Made by a program: the position numbers and the translations under genes. Source: Luteolibacter sp. Y139 (GTDB lineage Bacteria; Verrucomicrobiota; Verrucomicrobiia; Verrucomicrobiales; Akkermansiaceae). From it: a DNA stretch of 64,000 bases. Positions within the stretch are counted from its first letter, which is position 1, and the number at the start of each line of letters is the position of its first letter. The stretch spans positions 62,001 to 126,000 of the forward strand of contig NZ_JBBUKT010000013.1 of NCBI RefSeq assembly GCF_038066715.1. The letters are read 5' to 3'. Shown here in pieces: positions 1-8,560 of this stretch. A model generated the notes under the pieces. That model had not been told where the DNA came from, ran no database searches, and saw nothing but the letters and a program-made list of their open reading frames with translations.

Positions 1-319
1 CGCCCTCGGTCCAGCCGGGGATCACCCGGTTGAGCGGAAAGGTGGCGGGCTGGCCGCGATCCACCGAGCTATCGAAGACCGTGCCGTTGAGCAGCGTGCC
101 GTGATAGTGAACGGTGACCTCATCGGTTGACTTCGGATGCACCTTGCCAGTCCCTTTCTTGAGCACGGCATACTTCAGACCGCTGGCAGTCCTCGTCATT
201 CCGCCCGCATCGGGTTTGCTCTCGCCCGCGGCAGGAGGCGGAGTCGAGCCGGTCTTGGAATTGCAGGCAGCCAGACCAAGCGCGGTCACGGAGCAAAGGA
301 GCGGGAAGAAGGATTTCAT
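1..319 (-). CDS. FKBP-type peptidyl-prolyl cis-trans isomerase lipoprotein (3' end cut by window)
   Basis: The minus-strand frame opens with ATG at 319 and runs off the left edge, giving about 106 visible residues. The start [20 protein letters not shown] is a lipoprotein signal with lipobox LAAC, so the mature protein should be lipid-anchored in the periplasm. It then shows the first half of an FKBP domain: a [13 protein letters not shown] strand, [18 protein letters not shown], and VIPGWTEG just at the edge, all standard FKBP landmarks. FKBP domains catalyse prolyl isomerisation and help fold secreted proteins. The C-terminal part of the domain lies outside the window, so completeness cannot be judged. 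Confidence 0.9.
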   Translation of the reverse strand, partial: MKSFFPLLCSVTALGLAACNSKTGSTPPPAAGESKPDAGGMTRTASGLKYAVLKKGTGKVHPKSTDEVTVHYHGTLLNGTVFDSSVDRGQPATFPLNRVIPGWTEG

Positions 320-376
320 GGAAGACTTGGTTTCGCCTTCAAACTCCGCACCCCACGCCAAGCGGTCAAGGAGCGA

Positions 377-727
377 TCAAAGCTCGTTATACTTCAAGTT
401 GTTCCCCCGTGCCTTGTCCTCGGGATAGCGGTGTTCATTCCGCGCGATCTTCGCCTCCATCACCTCGCCCAGGTTCATCCCGAGCAAGTCCGCCATTTCA
501 AACAGCAGGATCCCCACATCCGCGATCTCCGAGGCGATCTCGTCACGACGCTCGTCCGCCCGCTTCTCCACCTGGTCCGGCTGCTGCCACACGAAGTGCT
601 GCAGCAATTCCCCCGCCTCAGCCGCAATCGCGACCGCCATGTCCTTCGGATTGTGGAACTGCTCCCACTCCCGCGCCGCCACGAAGCTCCGGATGCGTGA
701 AGTAAGCTCGGCAATCGAATCGGACAT
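377..727 (-). CDS. MazG-like nucleotide pyrophosphohydrolase
   Basis: 116 residues, all-alpha, of the small MazG/dCTPase (RS21-C6-like) group that hydrolyses (d)NTPs to the monophosphate and pyrophosphate. The metal-binding EAGE motif of helix 1 (residues 37-40) and the EIASEIADVGILL helix (E-x-x-D pattern, residues 63-75) are both visible, as is the typical WEQFHNPKDMA N-terminus. The ATG at 727 is chosen because family members begin close to this point. An in-frame ATG about 50 nt upstream (MEIAVSF...) is possible. The longer open frame extending into msrB is antisense read-through and not coding. It stands alone between the FKBP gene and msrB and is probably a housekeeping or nucleotide-pool cleaning enzyme. 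Confidence 0.88.
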   Translation of the reverse strand: MSDSIAELTSRIRSFVAAREWEQFHNPKDMAVAIAAEAGELLQHFVWQQPDQVEKRADERRDEIASEIADVGILLFEMADLLGMNLGEVMEAKIARNEHRYPEDKARGNNLKYNEL

Positions 728-820
728 GCCCTCATCCAATACCGGCCGCCCTCCAAACGAAACCGCAATTTCCATCCCCACCCCAGTTGCACCACATGAA
801 CACCACGTGCATGGTGGACC

Positions 821-1063
821 ATGACTAGTACCCCGCATGCGTGGGACGACCCGTTGAAATGCCACGTCGGCGATTGGATTCCCGCCACCGCCGCGACGGT
901 TCGCACTTGGGACCAAAGAAAAGGACAATATTGGTATCGGGTCGGCGGCTTCATCTGCCGCAGCATGAGCGGTGCAGGCCCCGTGAATCCCGCGGTCCCT
1001 TGGGGCTTCGAATTCCGCCGCCTTCCCGCCATCGGCAAGTGGGCATGGGTCCGCTGCTGCTGA
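821..1063 (+). CDS. Small hypothetical protein, tryptophan-rich
   Basis: An 80-codon frame from ATG to TGA lying in the otherwise empty space between the MazG-like gene and msrB. Third codon positions are strongly G/C, as in the neighbouring real genes. The composition looks like a protein, with aromatic and Trp-rich stretches such as GQYWYRVGGF and WGFEFRRLPAIGKWAW. I recognise no family, signal peptide or membrane helix. No ribosome binding site is obvious, which is common in this window. It could still be chance; conservation in relatives would decide. Confidence 0.4.
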   Translation: MTSTPHAWDDPLKCHVGDWIPATAATVRTWDQRKGQYWYRVGGFICRSMSGAGPVNPAVPWGFEFRRLPAIGKWAWVRCC

Positions 1064-1129
1064 AGTCCCACGGAAACGGAATACCGAGCCTCCTTGCATC
1101 CTCACGCCGTCATGCATAGTTCTCTGCCA

Positions 1130-1681
1130 ATGAAAGCCGCCCTCACGCTCGCCGCCGCGATCTCGCTCTGCGCCTGCTCGGCGGATGAATCCAAGAAGAC
1201 CGCCATGGAAACCGCCGACAAAGCCCCCGAGCAACCGACCGGCAAGGTCGAGAAGACCGACGAGGAGTGGAAGAAGATCCTCACCCCGGAACAATACCGC
1301 GTCCTCCGCAAGTCCGGCACCGAGGCCCCGAATGGCGAGGTCTACAAGCAGTTCAACAAACAAGGCGGCGGCACCTACTACTGCGCCGCTTGTGGCGCGG
1401 AACTCTTCACCTCGAAGGAGAAGTTCGACAGCCACTGCGGCTGGCCGTCCTTCTACGATCCTTCCAAGGCCAAAAACGTCACCACCAAGGATGACTACTC
1501 AGGCGGTACGCTCCGCACCGAAGTGAATTGCGCCAAGTGCGGCGGCCACCTCGGCCACGTCTTCAAGGGCGAAGGCTTCGACACCCCGACCGACCAGCGC
1601 TACTGCATCAACGGCGTCGCCCTGAAGTTCGTTCCAGACAATGCGGAAAAGGCTCCCGAGAAGGCCCCGGAAAAGAAGTGA
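1130..1681 (+). CDS. msrB: Peptide-methionine (R)-S-oxide reductase, secreted/lipoprotein form
   Basis: 183 residues from ATG 1130, chosen because [16 protein letters not shown] makes an immediate lipoprotein signal (lipobox LCAC). The in-frame TTG 1094 and ATG 1112 would add a non-signal tail. A linker of about 35 residues leads into a full MsrB domain starting at [16 protein letters not shown]. Both zinc CxxC pairs are present (YYCAACG and NCAKCG), as are the GCGWPSF loop and the RYCINGVAL motif with the catalytic Cys. MsrB reduces the R-epimer of methionine sulfoxide in proteins. The export signal predicts repair of envelope proteins, and the fRMsr gene at about 60.5 kb does the equivalent job on free methionine. 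It ends 45 nt before tRNA-Leu. Confidence 0.95.
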   Translation: MKAALTLAAAISLCACSADESKKTAMETADKAPEQPTGKVEKTDEEWKKILTPEQYRVLRKSGTEAPNGEVYKQFNKQGGGTYYCAACGAELFTSKEKFDSHCGWPSFYDPSKAKNVTTKDDYSGGTLRTEVNCAKCGGHLGHVFKGEGFDTPTDQRYCINGVALKFVPDNAEKAPEKAPEKK

Positions 1682-1726
1682 ATGCCCGCTTGCGAGAATA
1701 GCCCGCTTCACTAGGCTCCCCGCGAT

Positions 1727-1808
1727 GCCGGGATGGCGGAATTGGTAGACGCACCTGATTTAGGTTCAGGCACCGAAAGGCGTGCAGGTTCGAGTCCTGT
1801 TCCCGGCA
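1727..1808 (+). tRNA. tRNA-Leu(UAG)
   Basis: A full class II cloverleaf can be drawn by eye. The acceptor GCCGGGA (1727-1733) pairs with TCCCGGC (1801-1807) and A1808 is the discriminator. The D arm is GCG...CGC and the anticodon stem is CCTGA/TCAGG. The loop TTTAGGT gives anticodon TAG at 1761-1763. A variable arm of about 13 nt with a GAAA loop and a T arm GCAGG-TTCGAGT-CCTGT follow. The CCA end is not encoded. UAG decodes CUN leucine codons. Confidence 0.97.
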
Positions 1809-1951
1809 CTAAAAACTAAGCGACTGTCGGAAAAACTCACCTTCCGTATTCCACCGGTCAATTCTCGATCACCGGAAAAGCGCAAGGGAGCGCTAAATAT
1901 TACCTCCCTTCGCGCTGGATGATTCCCGCCGGATTCGACAAAAGTTGAAGT

Positions 1952-2010
1952 GAAGGGGCGGAACTGAAGACCGCAATTGACACGAGCCTTCATCCATCGT
2001 CCGCCCCTTC
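1952..2010. repeat. Long-loop inverted repeat (11-bp perfect arms)
   Basis: The arm gaaggggcgga (1952-1962) is exactly the reverse complement of tccgccccttc (2000-2010), with a 37-nt interior. It sits in the 278-nt gap between tRNA-Leu and the small gene at 2087, where no other coding or RNA feature is apparent. No T-run follows closely enough for a classical terminator. It could be a structured leader or a small RNA. Seen directly; function unknown. Confidence 0.5.
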
Positions 2011-2086
2011 CCCCACATTTTTAACCGAAATCCCGGTGTCGGGCAATAGCGACCGACTGCGGGTTATTCCCTACCCGAAGTGCGCC

Positions 2087-2293
2087 ATGAATGAGCTCAA
2101 ACAACGACTGGCCGCTCTCGGATTGAGCGAAGAACAAGTCGATGGGGCGATCAAGACGGTCGCCGAATTCGTCAAATCCAAGGTACCGCCAGAATATCAG
2201 GGCATGGTCGATTCCCTGATGGCTGGCCAAACGCCCGACCTCTCCTCCGTCGGCGGCGGACTGCTCGACAAGGTCAAGGGCATGTTCGAGTGA
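2087..2293 (+). CDS. Small helical hypothetical protein
   Basis: 68 residues from ATG 2087 (MNELKQRLAALGLSEEQV); an in-frame GTG at 2036 is less likely. It is predicted almost entirely helical, soluble, with no signal. The first half is an amphipathic helix pair, a KSKVPPEYQG turn follows, and a Gly-rich GGGLLDKVKGMFE tail ends it. The layout resembles small helical DUF937/DUF2780-like proteins, but I cannot assign a family with confidence. It faces the subtilase gene tail to tail across a shared hairpin terminator. Confidence 0.6.
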   Translation: MNELKQRLAALGLSEEQVDGAIKTVAEFVKSKVPPEYQGMVDSLMAGQTPDLSSVGGGLLDKVKGMFE

Positions 2294-2302
2294 TCCCAAG
2301 CA

Positions 2303-2333
2303 GGACAGGAGACCGGCAGACGGTTTCCTGTCC
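2303..2333. terminator. Bidirectional hairpin terminator between convergent genes
   Basis: ggacagga (2303-2310) pairs perfectly with tcctgtcc (2326-2333). The hairpin lies in the 58-nt space between the stop of the small plus-strand gene (2293) and the stop of the minus-strand subtilase (2352). The position suits termination in both directions. The T-tract is weak, so efficiency is uncertain. Its TTCCTGTCC arm resembles hairpins at 50311 and 56395. Confidence 0.5.
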
Positions 2334-2351
2334 CTACTTGAGCCAGAGGCT

Positions 2352-5300
2352 TCACTCCACTTTCAGGTGGAGGAACTTCTTCACCTCGCCCGGGCCCACA
2401 TTGAGCGTGGCGCGGATTTGCTCGCGGGTAGCCTCGTCGGCGATCACCTGCGTGCTGATGCCGGAATTGAACCAGCTGCCCAAGCTGTCCGACCATTCCA
2501 CCGCACCGGAGACATCGGTCGCGGATTTCAAGTGCCACCACGTCAGCGTGAGCGTGGTTCCGGACTTGGCGAAGACGGGCAGGGATGCGGAGGCATCAGG
2601 CGTTCCCGGATTCGCACCCAGGTAGTACTCCAGCACGTTCGCCATCCCATCGAAGTCCGGATCGCCATCCATCGCACTGGAAGACAAGCCAGGGTAGCCG
2701 GCGATCCACCCGGCATAGCCACCGCTACCGGTGACGGTCAGCGTGAAGGATTGGGAAACGACCTCGGCAAGAGTGTTATAGCGCTCAATGACGATGAGAT
2801 AATCGCCCGGTGCCGCGGAAAGAGTCCCGGACACCACGCCGGTCGCGGAATCGATCGTGAGATTCGCCGGAGTCTGCGACGTCGCACCGAAACGGAACAA
2901 GGCCGGAGCATTCAACGCACCGGAACGGATGTCCGCGATGAAAGCCACGTTGGCCGGCGTGTTACCTCCACCAGGGGTGACGCCATCCAGTGAGGCTTCG
3001 TTGTCGGTCGCGGTGACCACGAAGTTTCCAGCAGTGTAGCCGCTCGCGGTCGCGGAAATGGCCGACGTCTGCGGCCCATCCGCAACCGCATCGTCGATCG
3101 CTGCGACAGCGAAGGTCGCGGTCGTTTGACCCGCCAGAACCGTGACGCTGACGGGCACGGTGGCCGCTCCGGTATCGGAAGAAAGAAGCGAGACCACCAC
3201 ATCCGCTGCCGGGGCAGCGGAAAGCGTCACCGTGCCAGTGGCAGCGGAAGCGCCCGCATTCTCCGCGAAGGAAGCCGGGCTAACAGAGACCGTGACCGAG
3301 GGCCCCGATCCACCGCCACCATCGACGGTATGAGAGCCGAAGCCGTCAATGATATCCGTGCCGATCTGCACCCACTCGATCGAGGGATCGAAGACATCGG
3401 TGGAATTGGTGTCGCCGGTGAGAATGGATGGCTTGCGACGAATGGTCTTGTCCAGCGTGCTCACTCCACCACCGGTCCACGCAGTGCCGGGATCGACGCC
3501 GACCTGACCGATGCAATCGACGATCGCCGTGCCCTTCTTGAGCACCACCGCATCGTCGCCATTGAAGCTGAGATTTGCGGACGACGTTTGCGCCGTGACG
3601 GCAAGGGAAGCCCCGCTGTTCTTGATGACATGCGTGCCACCGGCGGCGATCGTTCCAGTCAAGGAGATGGTGGAAGTAGCGCCACTCGCCCCGTTAGCAT
3701 AGATCTCGACCTTGTAGCCCGCAGTGCCGAGGTCCACAGCGGAAGCGGAAGGATTGTAGATCTCGAGGAACTTGTTGTTGCCCGTGCTGCCTTCCATGTA
3801 TTCGGACATGAAGAGGTCGCCCACGGCACGCGTGATGCGTCGCGCCACCGCCGAGGTCGTGACGGTCCAGGCACCCACCGTGTCCGCAGCCGCGTCGCTA
3901 CCACCGCCAAAGTAGGCGGCACTGCCACCGCTGACCCCACCGAGGTGCGGCGTCGCGGCATTCGACGAGCCATAGGAAACGCCAGCGACCGTCGTGCCCG
4001 CGGCGTTCTTCAGGAGGACGGCATCACCGCTGTTCCCCAGTGCAGGCCAGCTTCCGCTGAAGTAGGTCGCGTTGTTGCTGGCGAGCACGAGCTTCTTGTC
4101 GGACGCATCGGTATCGTCCGCGGGCAGCAAGGAGTCCTTCGCAGCACCATTGTAGATCACGATCAGCGTGCCAGCCGGAATCGCGTCCCAAACAGCAGCA
4201 TCGGCGAACGTCAGCGTTCCCGAGTTGGAGTCAGCATATTTCCACTGACGGAACGAGGTCTCACGCAGGGTAAGAATCTCCACCCACTCCGAAGTACCGG
4301 AAACGCCTTGGCTGAATTCATTGATCAGCGCATCGCGGCTCACCGGTGAATCGGTTCCCCGCAGCACCAGGCCGCTGTCATACGAGAACGGCGAGCCATT
4401 CGCCACGGAGGAAGGCGGCCGGACCAGGCTGTTCACCGCCGTGGTGGTAAAGGCAACGCTCGAGCTCGTACCATCGGATGCGGTGATCTTGCAGCGCCAC
4501 AGGAAACCCGCATTGCCAGCCGCCGCAGGCAAGCTCGCGGTGGTCACCCCGGCCGCAGTCCAAGTAACCGAGTCGGACGATTTTTCCCACGCATAGCTAT
4601 AAGTCAGGCTCTGGCTCTCCGGATCGCTGGCCGTGAGACCAGTGACCGCGATCACTTCATCCGAAAACGCCTGCGGTGACGGAGCAAGCGACGCCGCAGT
4701 GATCACCGGCGGCTGATTGATCACGCTGATGGCGACCGCCCCGGAAGTGGTGGCCTTCCCTTCGCTGTCGGTGGCGATGGCCGTCAGGCTATGACTGCCG
4801 AGCGCAGGACTAAAGGAGAAGCTGAAGGGCGAAGTCGTATCCGTAGCCACCGGAGAGCCATTGTCGAGAAGCTGGACCGACGAAACGGTTCCAGCCGAAC
4901 CCGTCGACGTCAGGTCGCTCGCCGCAACGTCGACATTGAAGGTAGCACCAGGACTAAAGACCGCACCATCCGCCGGCGAAGTGATCTGAACCGTCGGCCC
5001 CGGATTGATCGGAGTGCCCAAAGCACCATTCAGAGTGATGGAAGCAGCGCTCAGCGTGCCGGTAGTCCCGCTCGTGCGATCCGCGATCTTCAGCGTCCAC
5101 GTGCCAGCCGAGTTCTCGCCCCAGTGGCGAACGCTCGAGAAGGTCCAATCGGTATAGTTGCTCGCGCCGTCGTTGTGCTTCTCCGCCAAGCGGCTGACCG
5201 TGCCAGACGGCGAAGTCAGGGTGACTTCCAGCTCACCACGATTGGCGTGGTTGGCGGTAAGCGTGACTGTCGCCTGCTCCACGCGAAGATTGGCTCCCGA

Positions 5301-7049
5301 GAAAGCGAAGCTGCGCGTGATCCCGGTGGCATTGTTATCCGGAACCGAAACGCTCAGCCCGCTCTGCGAAACCGTCTGCGAAGTCGCCGCCGCAAGATTC
5401 GTCCACGTGGACGCCATGTTCACCGCCGCCGTCGCATCGATCAGGCCGGCACCAAACTTGTGGTTGAAATGGAAGCCCGCGCCATTGTCGGTCCAGTCCG
5501 AATCGGTCGGTGCGAACTTGTAGGCGGAGCGGATCAGGATCTCCTGCACATCCCGCCAGCCGAGCGTCGGCTTCTTCTCCAACATCAACGCCACAATACC
5601 AGCCGCCGTTGGCGTGGCGGACGAGGTGCCGCCGAAGTCATTCGTATAGTCACCGGTTGGCGAAGCCGCCGTATTGTAACCGTTGCTGCCAGTACGGTCC
5701 ACGGTGGTGATGCCGAGCACATCACCCGATGAAGGCGCGGACACGACAATATTCGCACCCGGCTCGCTGTACCACGACTGACCGCCCTCACTGTCCGTAG
5801 CGGCGATCGCGATGGTGTGGATGTCATTCGCGTAGCCGTCGTAGTTCGAGTTATCGAGCACGTCGCCACCGTTGCCCCCGGCCCACAGGATGATGGTGCC
5901 AAGCCCGCCACGACCGGAGGAGGTCGCAGTAGCGAGGGCCGCCTTGGTCAGAGCACCCGGGCCTTCGAGCGTCGCGCCATCGTCATTGGGACCCCAGCTG
6001 TTGGTTTTGACCTGAATCAGATCCGGAAGGTAGGCCATCGCCTCGGCCTCCTGCGCATCCGTGGTGGCCGCAGCAATCAAGCGCATGCCCACCAGCGTGG
6101 CTTCAGGAGCAGTGCCGCTCACGCCGAGCGCGTTGTTGCCACGTGCAGCTGCATTGCCCGCGCAGGCAGTGCCGTGATCATCGCCACTGCCCGGATTGGG
6201 ATCAGCATCGTTGCCGTTCCAATCCTTGTCGTTGGTCGTGTCGACGTTGGCGGCGAGATCGGGATGCGCGGTCTGGAGGCCGTCATCGACCACTCCGATA
6301 CGGATGCCCGTACCCTTCACACCACCACTGCCACCGTAAAGCCAGGCATTCTCCACATTGGCGTGCGTGCGCGCGGAATTGCTGTTCTTCAGATGCCACT
6401 GGTCGCCGATGAGCGGGTCGTTCGGCATCGACTTCAGCGCCCGTTGCGAGGCGAGCTGGATGTCCGCGGAAACAATGCCCGGCTGATTGCGCAGCGGCTC
6501 CAGCGCAGCGATCGCCGCAAATGGATCAGCCGCAGAAACGATCGCATAGCCGGGAGCATACGCAGGCCGGTCCTTCAATACGACCCCCTGGGGCAAGGCC
6601 GGAGCAGCATCCGGCGATGGCAGCTCCACGGTGATGTCGCGCGTGATGATCCGGCGATACTGCGGCGTATGCGGCTTCCCGGGCTCGTAGCACACGGGCA
6701 GCACCTCGCCTTGGGATGAGAGTTCAATCAGACGCGCAGGCAGCGTCGCGAGAGTCGCCGGAGGATCGAGGCGAAGGGTCACATCCTTCCCATCGGCATC
6801 GCGGAACACTGCCTCGTCGAGTGCGATGTCGAAGGTGCGTTCGCTACCGCGGTCCGCGGTGACAACGGCGGCGGGCGGCTCAGGAACCACAGGGGCTTCC
6901 GGAATGGTGGACTTTTCCCGCGGTGCCTTGGAAGGCTCCGCAGCGGCGGCGGTGGATTTGTCACCGTGGTCGTCGCGCGGCACCAGGAGGATACCCGTGA
7001 CAGTAGCGAGCAAGAGGAGGCCGGAGATCCGGCGGCTGCGGTGGCTCAT
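2352..7049 (-). CDS. Secreted subtilisin-family (S8) protease with multi-domain C-terminus
   Basis: 1,565 residues from ATG 7049, giving MSHRSRRISGLLLLATVTG as an N-terminal signal segment. A propeptide-like region of about 200 residues precedes the S8 catalytic domain. The triad is visible: Asp in GVVDDGLQT (about 255), His in DDHGTACAGN (about 292) and Ser in GTSSATPTAAG (about 475). Following it in order are a P/proprotein-convertase beta-domain (about 550-660), an Ig-like domain starting PTVQITSPADGAVF, a second Ig/PKD-like stretch, two lamin-tail-like domains (INEFSQG... and MSEYMEGSTGNNKFLEIYNP), a Calx-beta-like repeat (VSPASFAENAG), and a C-terminal W-x-G / DPDFDGMANVLEYYLG module shared with other genes here. 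It probably degrades protein outside the cell or on its surface. It lies downstream of the EPS operon on the same strand but 130 nt away, so it is probably transcribed separately. Confidence 0.93.
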   Translation of the reverse strand: MSHRSRRISGLLLLATVTGILLVPRDDHGDKSTAAAAEPSKAPREKSTIPEAPVVPEPPAAVVTADRGSERTFDIALDEAVFRDADGKDVTLRLDPPATLATLPARLIELSSQGEVLPVCYEPGKPHTPQYRRIITRDITVELPSPDAAPALPQGVVLKDRPAYAPGYAIVSAADPFAAIAALEPLRNQPGIVSADIQLASQRALKSMPNDPLIGDQWHLKNSNSARTHANVENAWLYGGSGGVKGTGIRIGVVDDGLQTAHPDLAANVDTTNDKDWNGNDADPNPGSGDDHGTACAGNAAARGNNALGVSGTAPEATLVGMRLIAAATTDAQEAEAMAYLPDLIQVKTNSWGPNDDGATLEGPGALTKAALATATSSGRGGLGTIILWAGGNGGDVLDNSNYDGYANDIHTIAIAATDSEGGQSWYSEPGANIVVSAPSSGDVLGITTVDRTGSNGYNTAASPTGDYTNDFGGTSSATPTAAGIVALMLEKKPTLGWRDVQEILIRSAYKFAPTDSDWTDNGAGFHFNHKFGAGLIDATAAVNMASTWTNLAAATSQTVSQSGLSVSVPDNNATGITRSFAFSGANLRVEQATVTLTANHANRGELEVTLTSPSGTVSRLAEKHNDGASNYTDWTFSSVRHWGENSAGTWTLKIADRTSGTTGTLSAASITLNGALGTPINPGPTVQITSPADGAVFSPGATFNVDVAASDLTSTGSAGTVSSVQLLDNGSPVATDTTSPFSFSFSPALGSHSLTAIATDSEGKATTSGAVAISVINQPPVITAASLAPSPQAFSDEVIAVTGLTASDPESQSLTYSYAWEKSSDSVTWTAAGVTTASLPAAAGNAGFLWRCKITASDGTSSSVAFTTTAVNSLVRPPSSVANGSPFSYDSGLVLRGTDSPVSRDALINEFSQGVSGTSEWVEILTLRETSFRQWKYADSNSGTLTFADAAVWDAIPAGTLIVIYNGAAKDSLLPADDTDASDKKLVLASNNATYFSGSWPALGNSGDAVLLKNAAGTTVAGVSYGSSNAATPHLGGVSGGSAAYFGGGSDAAADTVGAWTVTTSAVARRITRAVGDLFMSEYMEGSTGNNKFLEIYNPSASAVDLGTAGYKVEIYANGASGATSTISLTGTIAAGGTHVIKNSGASLAVTAQTSSANLSFNGDDAVVLKKGTAIVDCIGQVGVDPGTAWTGGGVSTLDKTIRRKPSILTGDTNSTDVFDPSIEWVQIGTDIIDGFGSHTVDGGGGSGPSVTVSVSPASFAENAGASAATGTVTLSAAPAADVVVSLLSSDTGAATVPVSVTVLAGQTTATFAVAAIDDAVADGPQTSAISATASGYTAGNFVVTATDNEASLDGVTPGGGNTPANVAFIADIRSGALNAPALFRFGATSQTPANLTIDSATGVVSGTLSAAPGDYLIVIERYNTLAEVVSQSFTLTVTGSGGYAGWIAGYPGLSSSAMDGDPDFDGMANVLEYYLGANPGTPDASASLPVFAKSGTTLTLTWWHLKSATDVSGAVEWSDSLGSWFNSGISTQVIADEATREQIRATLNVGPGEVKKFLHLKVE

Positions 7050-7182
7050 GGGACTTTGAGTGGAGAGGTAAGTAACCACCCTCGGGGGAACGAGAGGGCC
7101 GCCGAGCAAAGCACCATCCGGGCCAGAGGACGACCATCGAAGCAGTGACAAGGGCGTCACCGTATTTCCACGATCCCGGGAC

Positions 7183-8517
7183 TCAATCCACAGCCTTCAA
7201 ACGCCCCGCCACCTGCCGTGGCAAGACCCACCCCGTCACCGCGAGAATCACCAGTCCCATCGCCGCCAGCATCGGACCGATCCCGCCCCAGTGAAGCGCG
7301 GCAACAGCGGCCACCGTAACCAGCGTGGACTCCACGAACTGCACCCGCGCCAGCTTGCTGACCTGACTGGTGCCGATCATCATCGCGTGGTTCAGATGTC
7401 GCCAGACGTGGGCTGCGAAGTAGAGGCCGTAGCACACGAACATCATCCGCGGCGTGTTGGCGAAGTCCTTCCCAAGCCAGACCGTGAACACCCACGGCCC
7501 GAGCAGAGCTAACCCGGCAAAGGCACACAGCGCAAAGGCACTGCCGAGGAGATACAGCTTCTTCGCCGCCTTGCGCGCCCACGGCACATCGCCCCGGGCG
7601 AGCGCCTCCGCGACGGCCGGCCAAGTCGGCGTGCTGAGCATCATCACGAAGCCGAGCTGCATCACGGTCATCTGGATGAAAACGCCATAGAGAGCGGTCG
7701 CAGACGGGCCACCGTAGCGTCCCGCAAGCCAGCCGCAGACGTTATACTCCACCACCCCGGTGACGAGCGTGGCGGCTGAAAACGTCAGCCCGTCGCTGAA
7801 AAGATGCTTCGCCACCGGCAGCCGGAAGCGCGTCCATTTCGGACGGACTTCCGGATGCGCACGCCACAGGGCGACGGTGTTGCAAAGCTTCGCGGTCACC
7901 AGCGAGCCGTGAACGGCCAGCACCAGAAACCACACCTGCGGAATGAACCACACCCCGATCCCGACCGCGGCGGCAGCCAGCACATTGCCAGCCGCGCCCC
8001 ACAGGTTGTTCGCGGATGCTTCCAGAAGACCCTCACGGGTCCGGTCGGTCAGATTGAAAAGAAACAGCAGAAGGAACAGCGATAGGCCCGTCCACAAGGC
8101 AGGCCGCAGCACCGCTTCCTTGCTGGCAAACTCACTGCCGAAGATCGCCGGCAGCGGCACTGTGAGCAACATCGCGCCAAGGATCAGCCCGGCGAGCAGC
8201 GCCAGCCCGCCGGATAGGAAAAACGCGCTGGAAGCAAGCTGCCGCGCATCCTCCTCGTGACCTTGGGCCTTGGCCTTCGACAAGCCGTGCGCCAGCGCGG
8301 GCCCGATGCCCACCTGCAACATCGACACCACGCCCAGCGTGACGTTGACCGCCAGGTAGATGCCGAATTCCTCGCGACCCAGCACCCGCACCGCGATCGG
8401 CATCGACAGCGCCTGGAACAGCATCGTCCCCGCCTTCGAAAGGAAGGACGTCACCACCGCCAGCCGGATCGAGCGATCGCGGCGGGCGGAGTGGCTTTCT
8501 TCTACGGCACCGGTCAT
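7183..8517 (-). CDS. Wzx-like polysaccharide flippase (MOP superfamily)
   Basis: 444 residues from ATG 8517; a GTG at 8544 would add nine residues. About 12 to 14 hydrophobic helices are visible, e.g. ALSMPIAVRVLGREEFGIYL near the N-terminus, the usual opening of Wzx/RfbX proteins. Proteins of this type flip undecaprenyl-diphosphate-linked sugar repeat units across the inner membrane. It is the last gene of the EPS operon, 43 nt after the sugar-phosphate transferase, which fits a Wzx/Wzy-type pathway. No Wzy polymerase is recognisable in the window. Confidence 0.85.
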   Translation of the reverse strand: MTGAVEESHSARRDRSIRLAVVTSFLSKAGTMLFQALSMPIAVRVLGREEFGIYLAVNVTLGVVSMLQVGIGPALAHGLSKAKAQGHEEDARQLASSAFFLSGGLALLAGLILGAMLLTVPLPAIFGSEFASKEAVLRPALWTGLSLFLLLFLFNLTDRTREGLLEASANNLWGAAGNVLAAAAVGIGVWFIPQVWFLVLAVHGSLVTAKLCNTVALWRAHPEVRPKWTRFRLPVAKHLFSDGLTFSAATLVTGVVEYNVCGWLAGRYGGPSATALYGVFIQMTVMQLGFVMMLSTPTWPAVAEALARGDVPWARKAAKKLYLLGSAFALCAFAGLALLGPWVFTVWLGKDFANTPRMMFVCYGLYFAAHVWRHLNHAMMIGTSQVSKLARVQFVESTLVTVAAVAALHWGGIGPMLAAMGLVILAVTGWVLPRQVAGRLKAVD

Positions 8518-8560
8518 CGGTGCCACATGGGTCGCACGGGACACGTGGGGATGACGAGTG

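Noticed and set aside
728-1435. N-terminal extension of the MazG-like gene to 352 residues
   Set aside because: The extension is antisense to msrB and low-complexity; the conserved family N-terminus begins at 727.
1727-2010. tRNA-linked integration site (att) for a mobile element
   Set aside because: No integrase, no repeat of the tRNA 3' end and no phage or ICE genes in the window.
3126-6719. Plus-strand frames of 300 to 407 codons opposite the subtilase
   Set aside because: Arg/His-rich composition typical of antisense shadows; the minus-strand protease domains are unambiguous.
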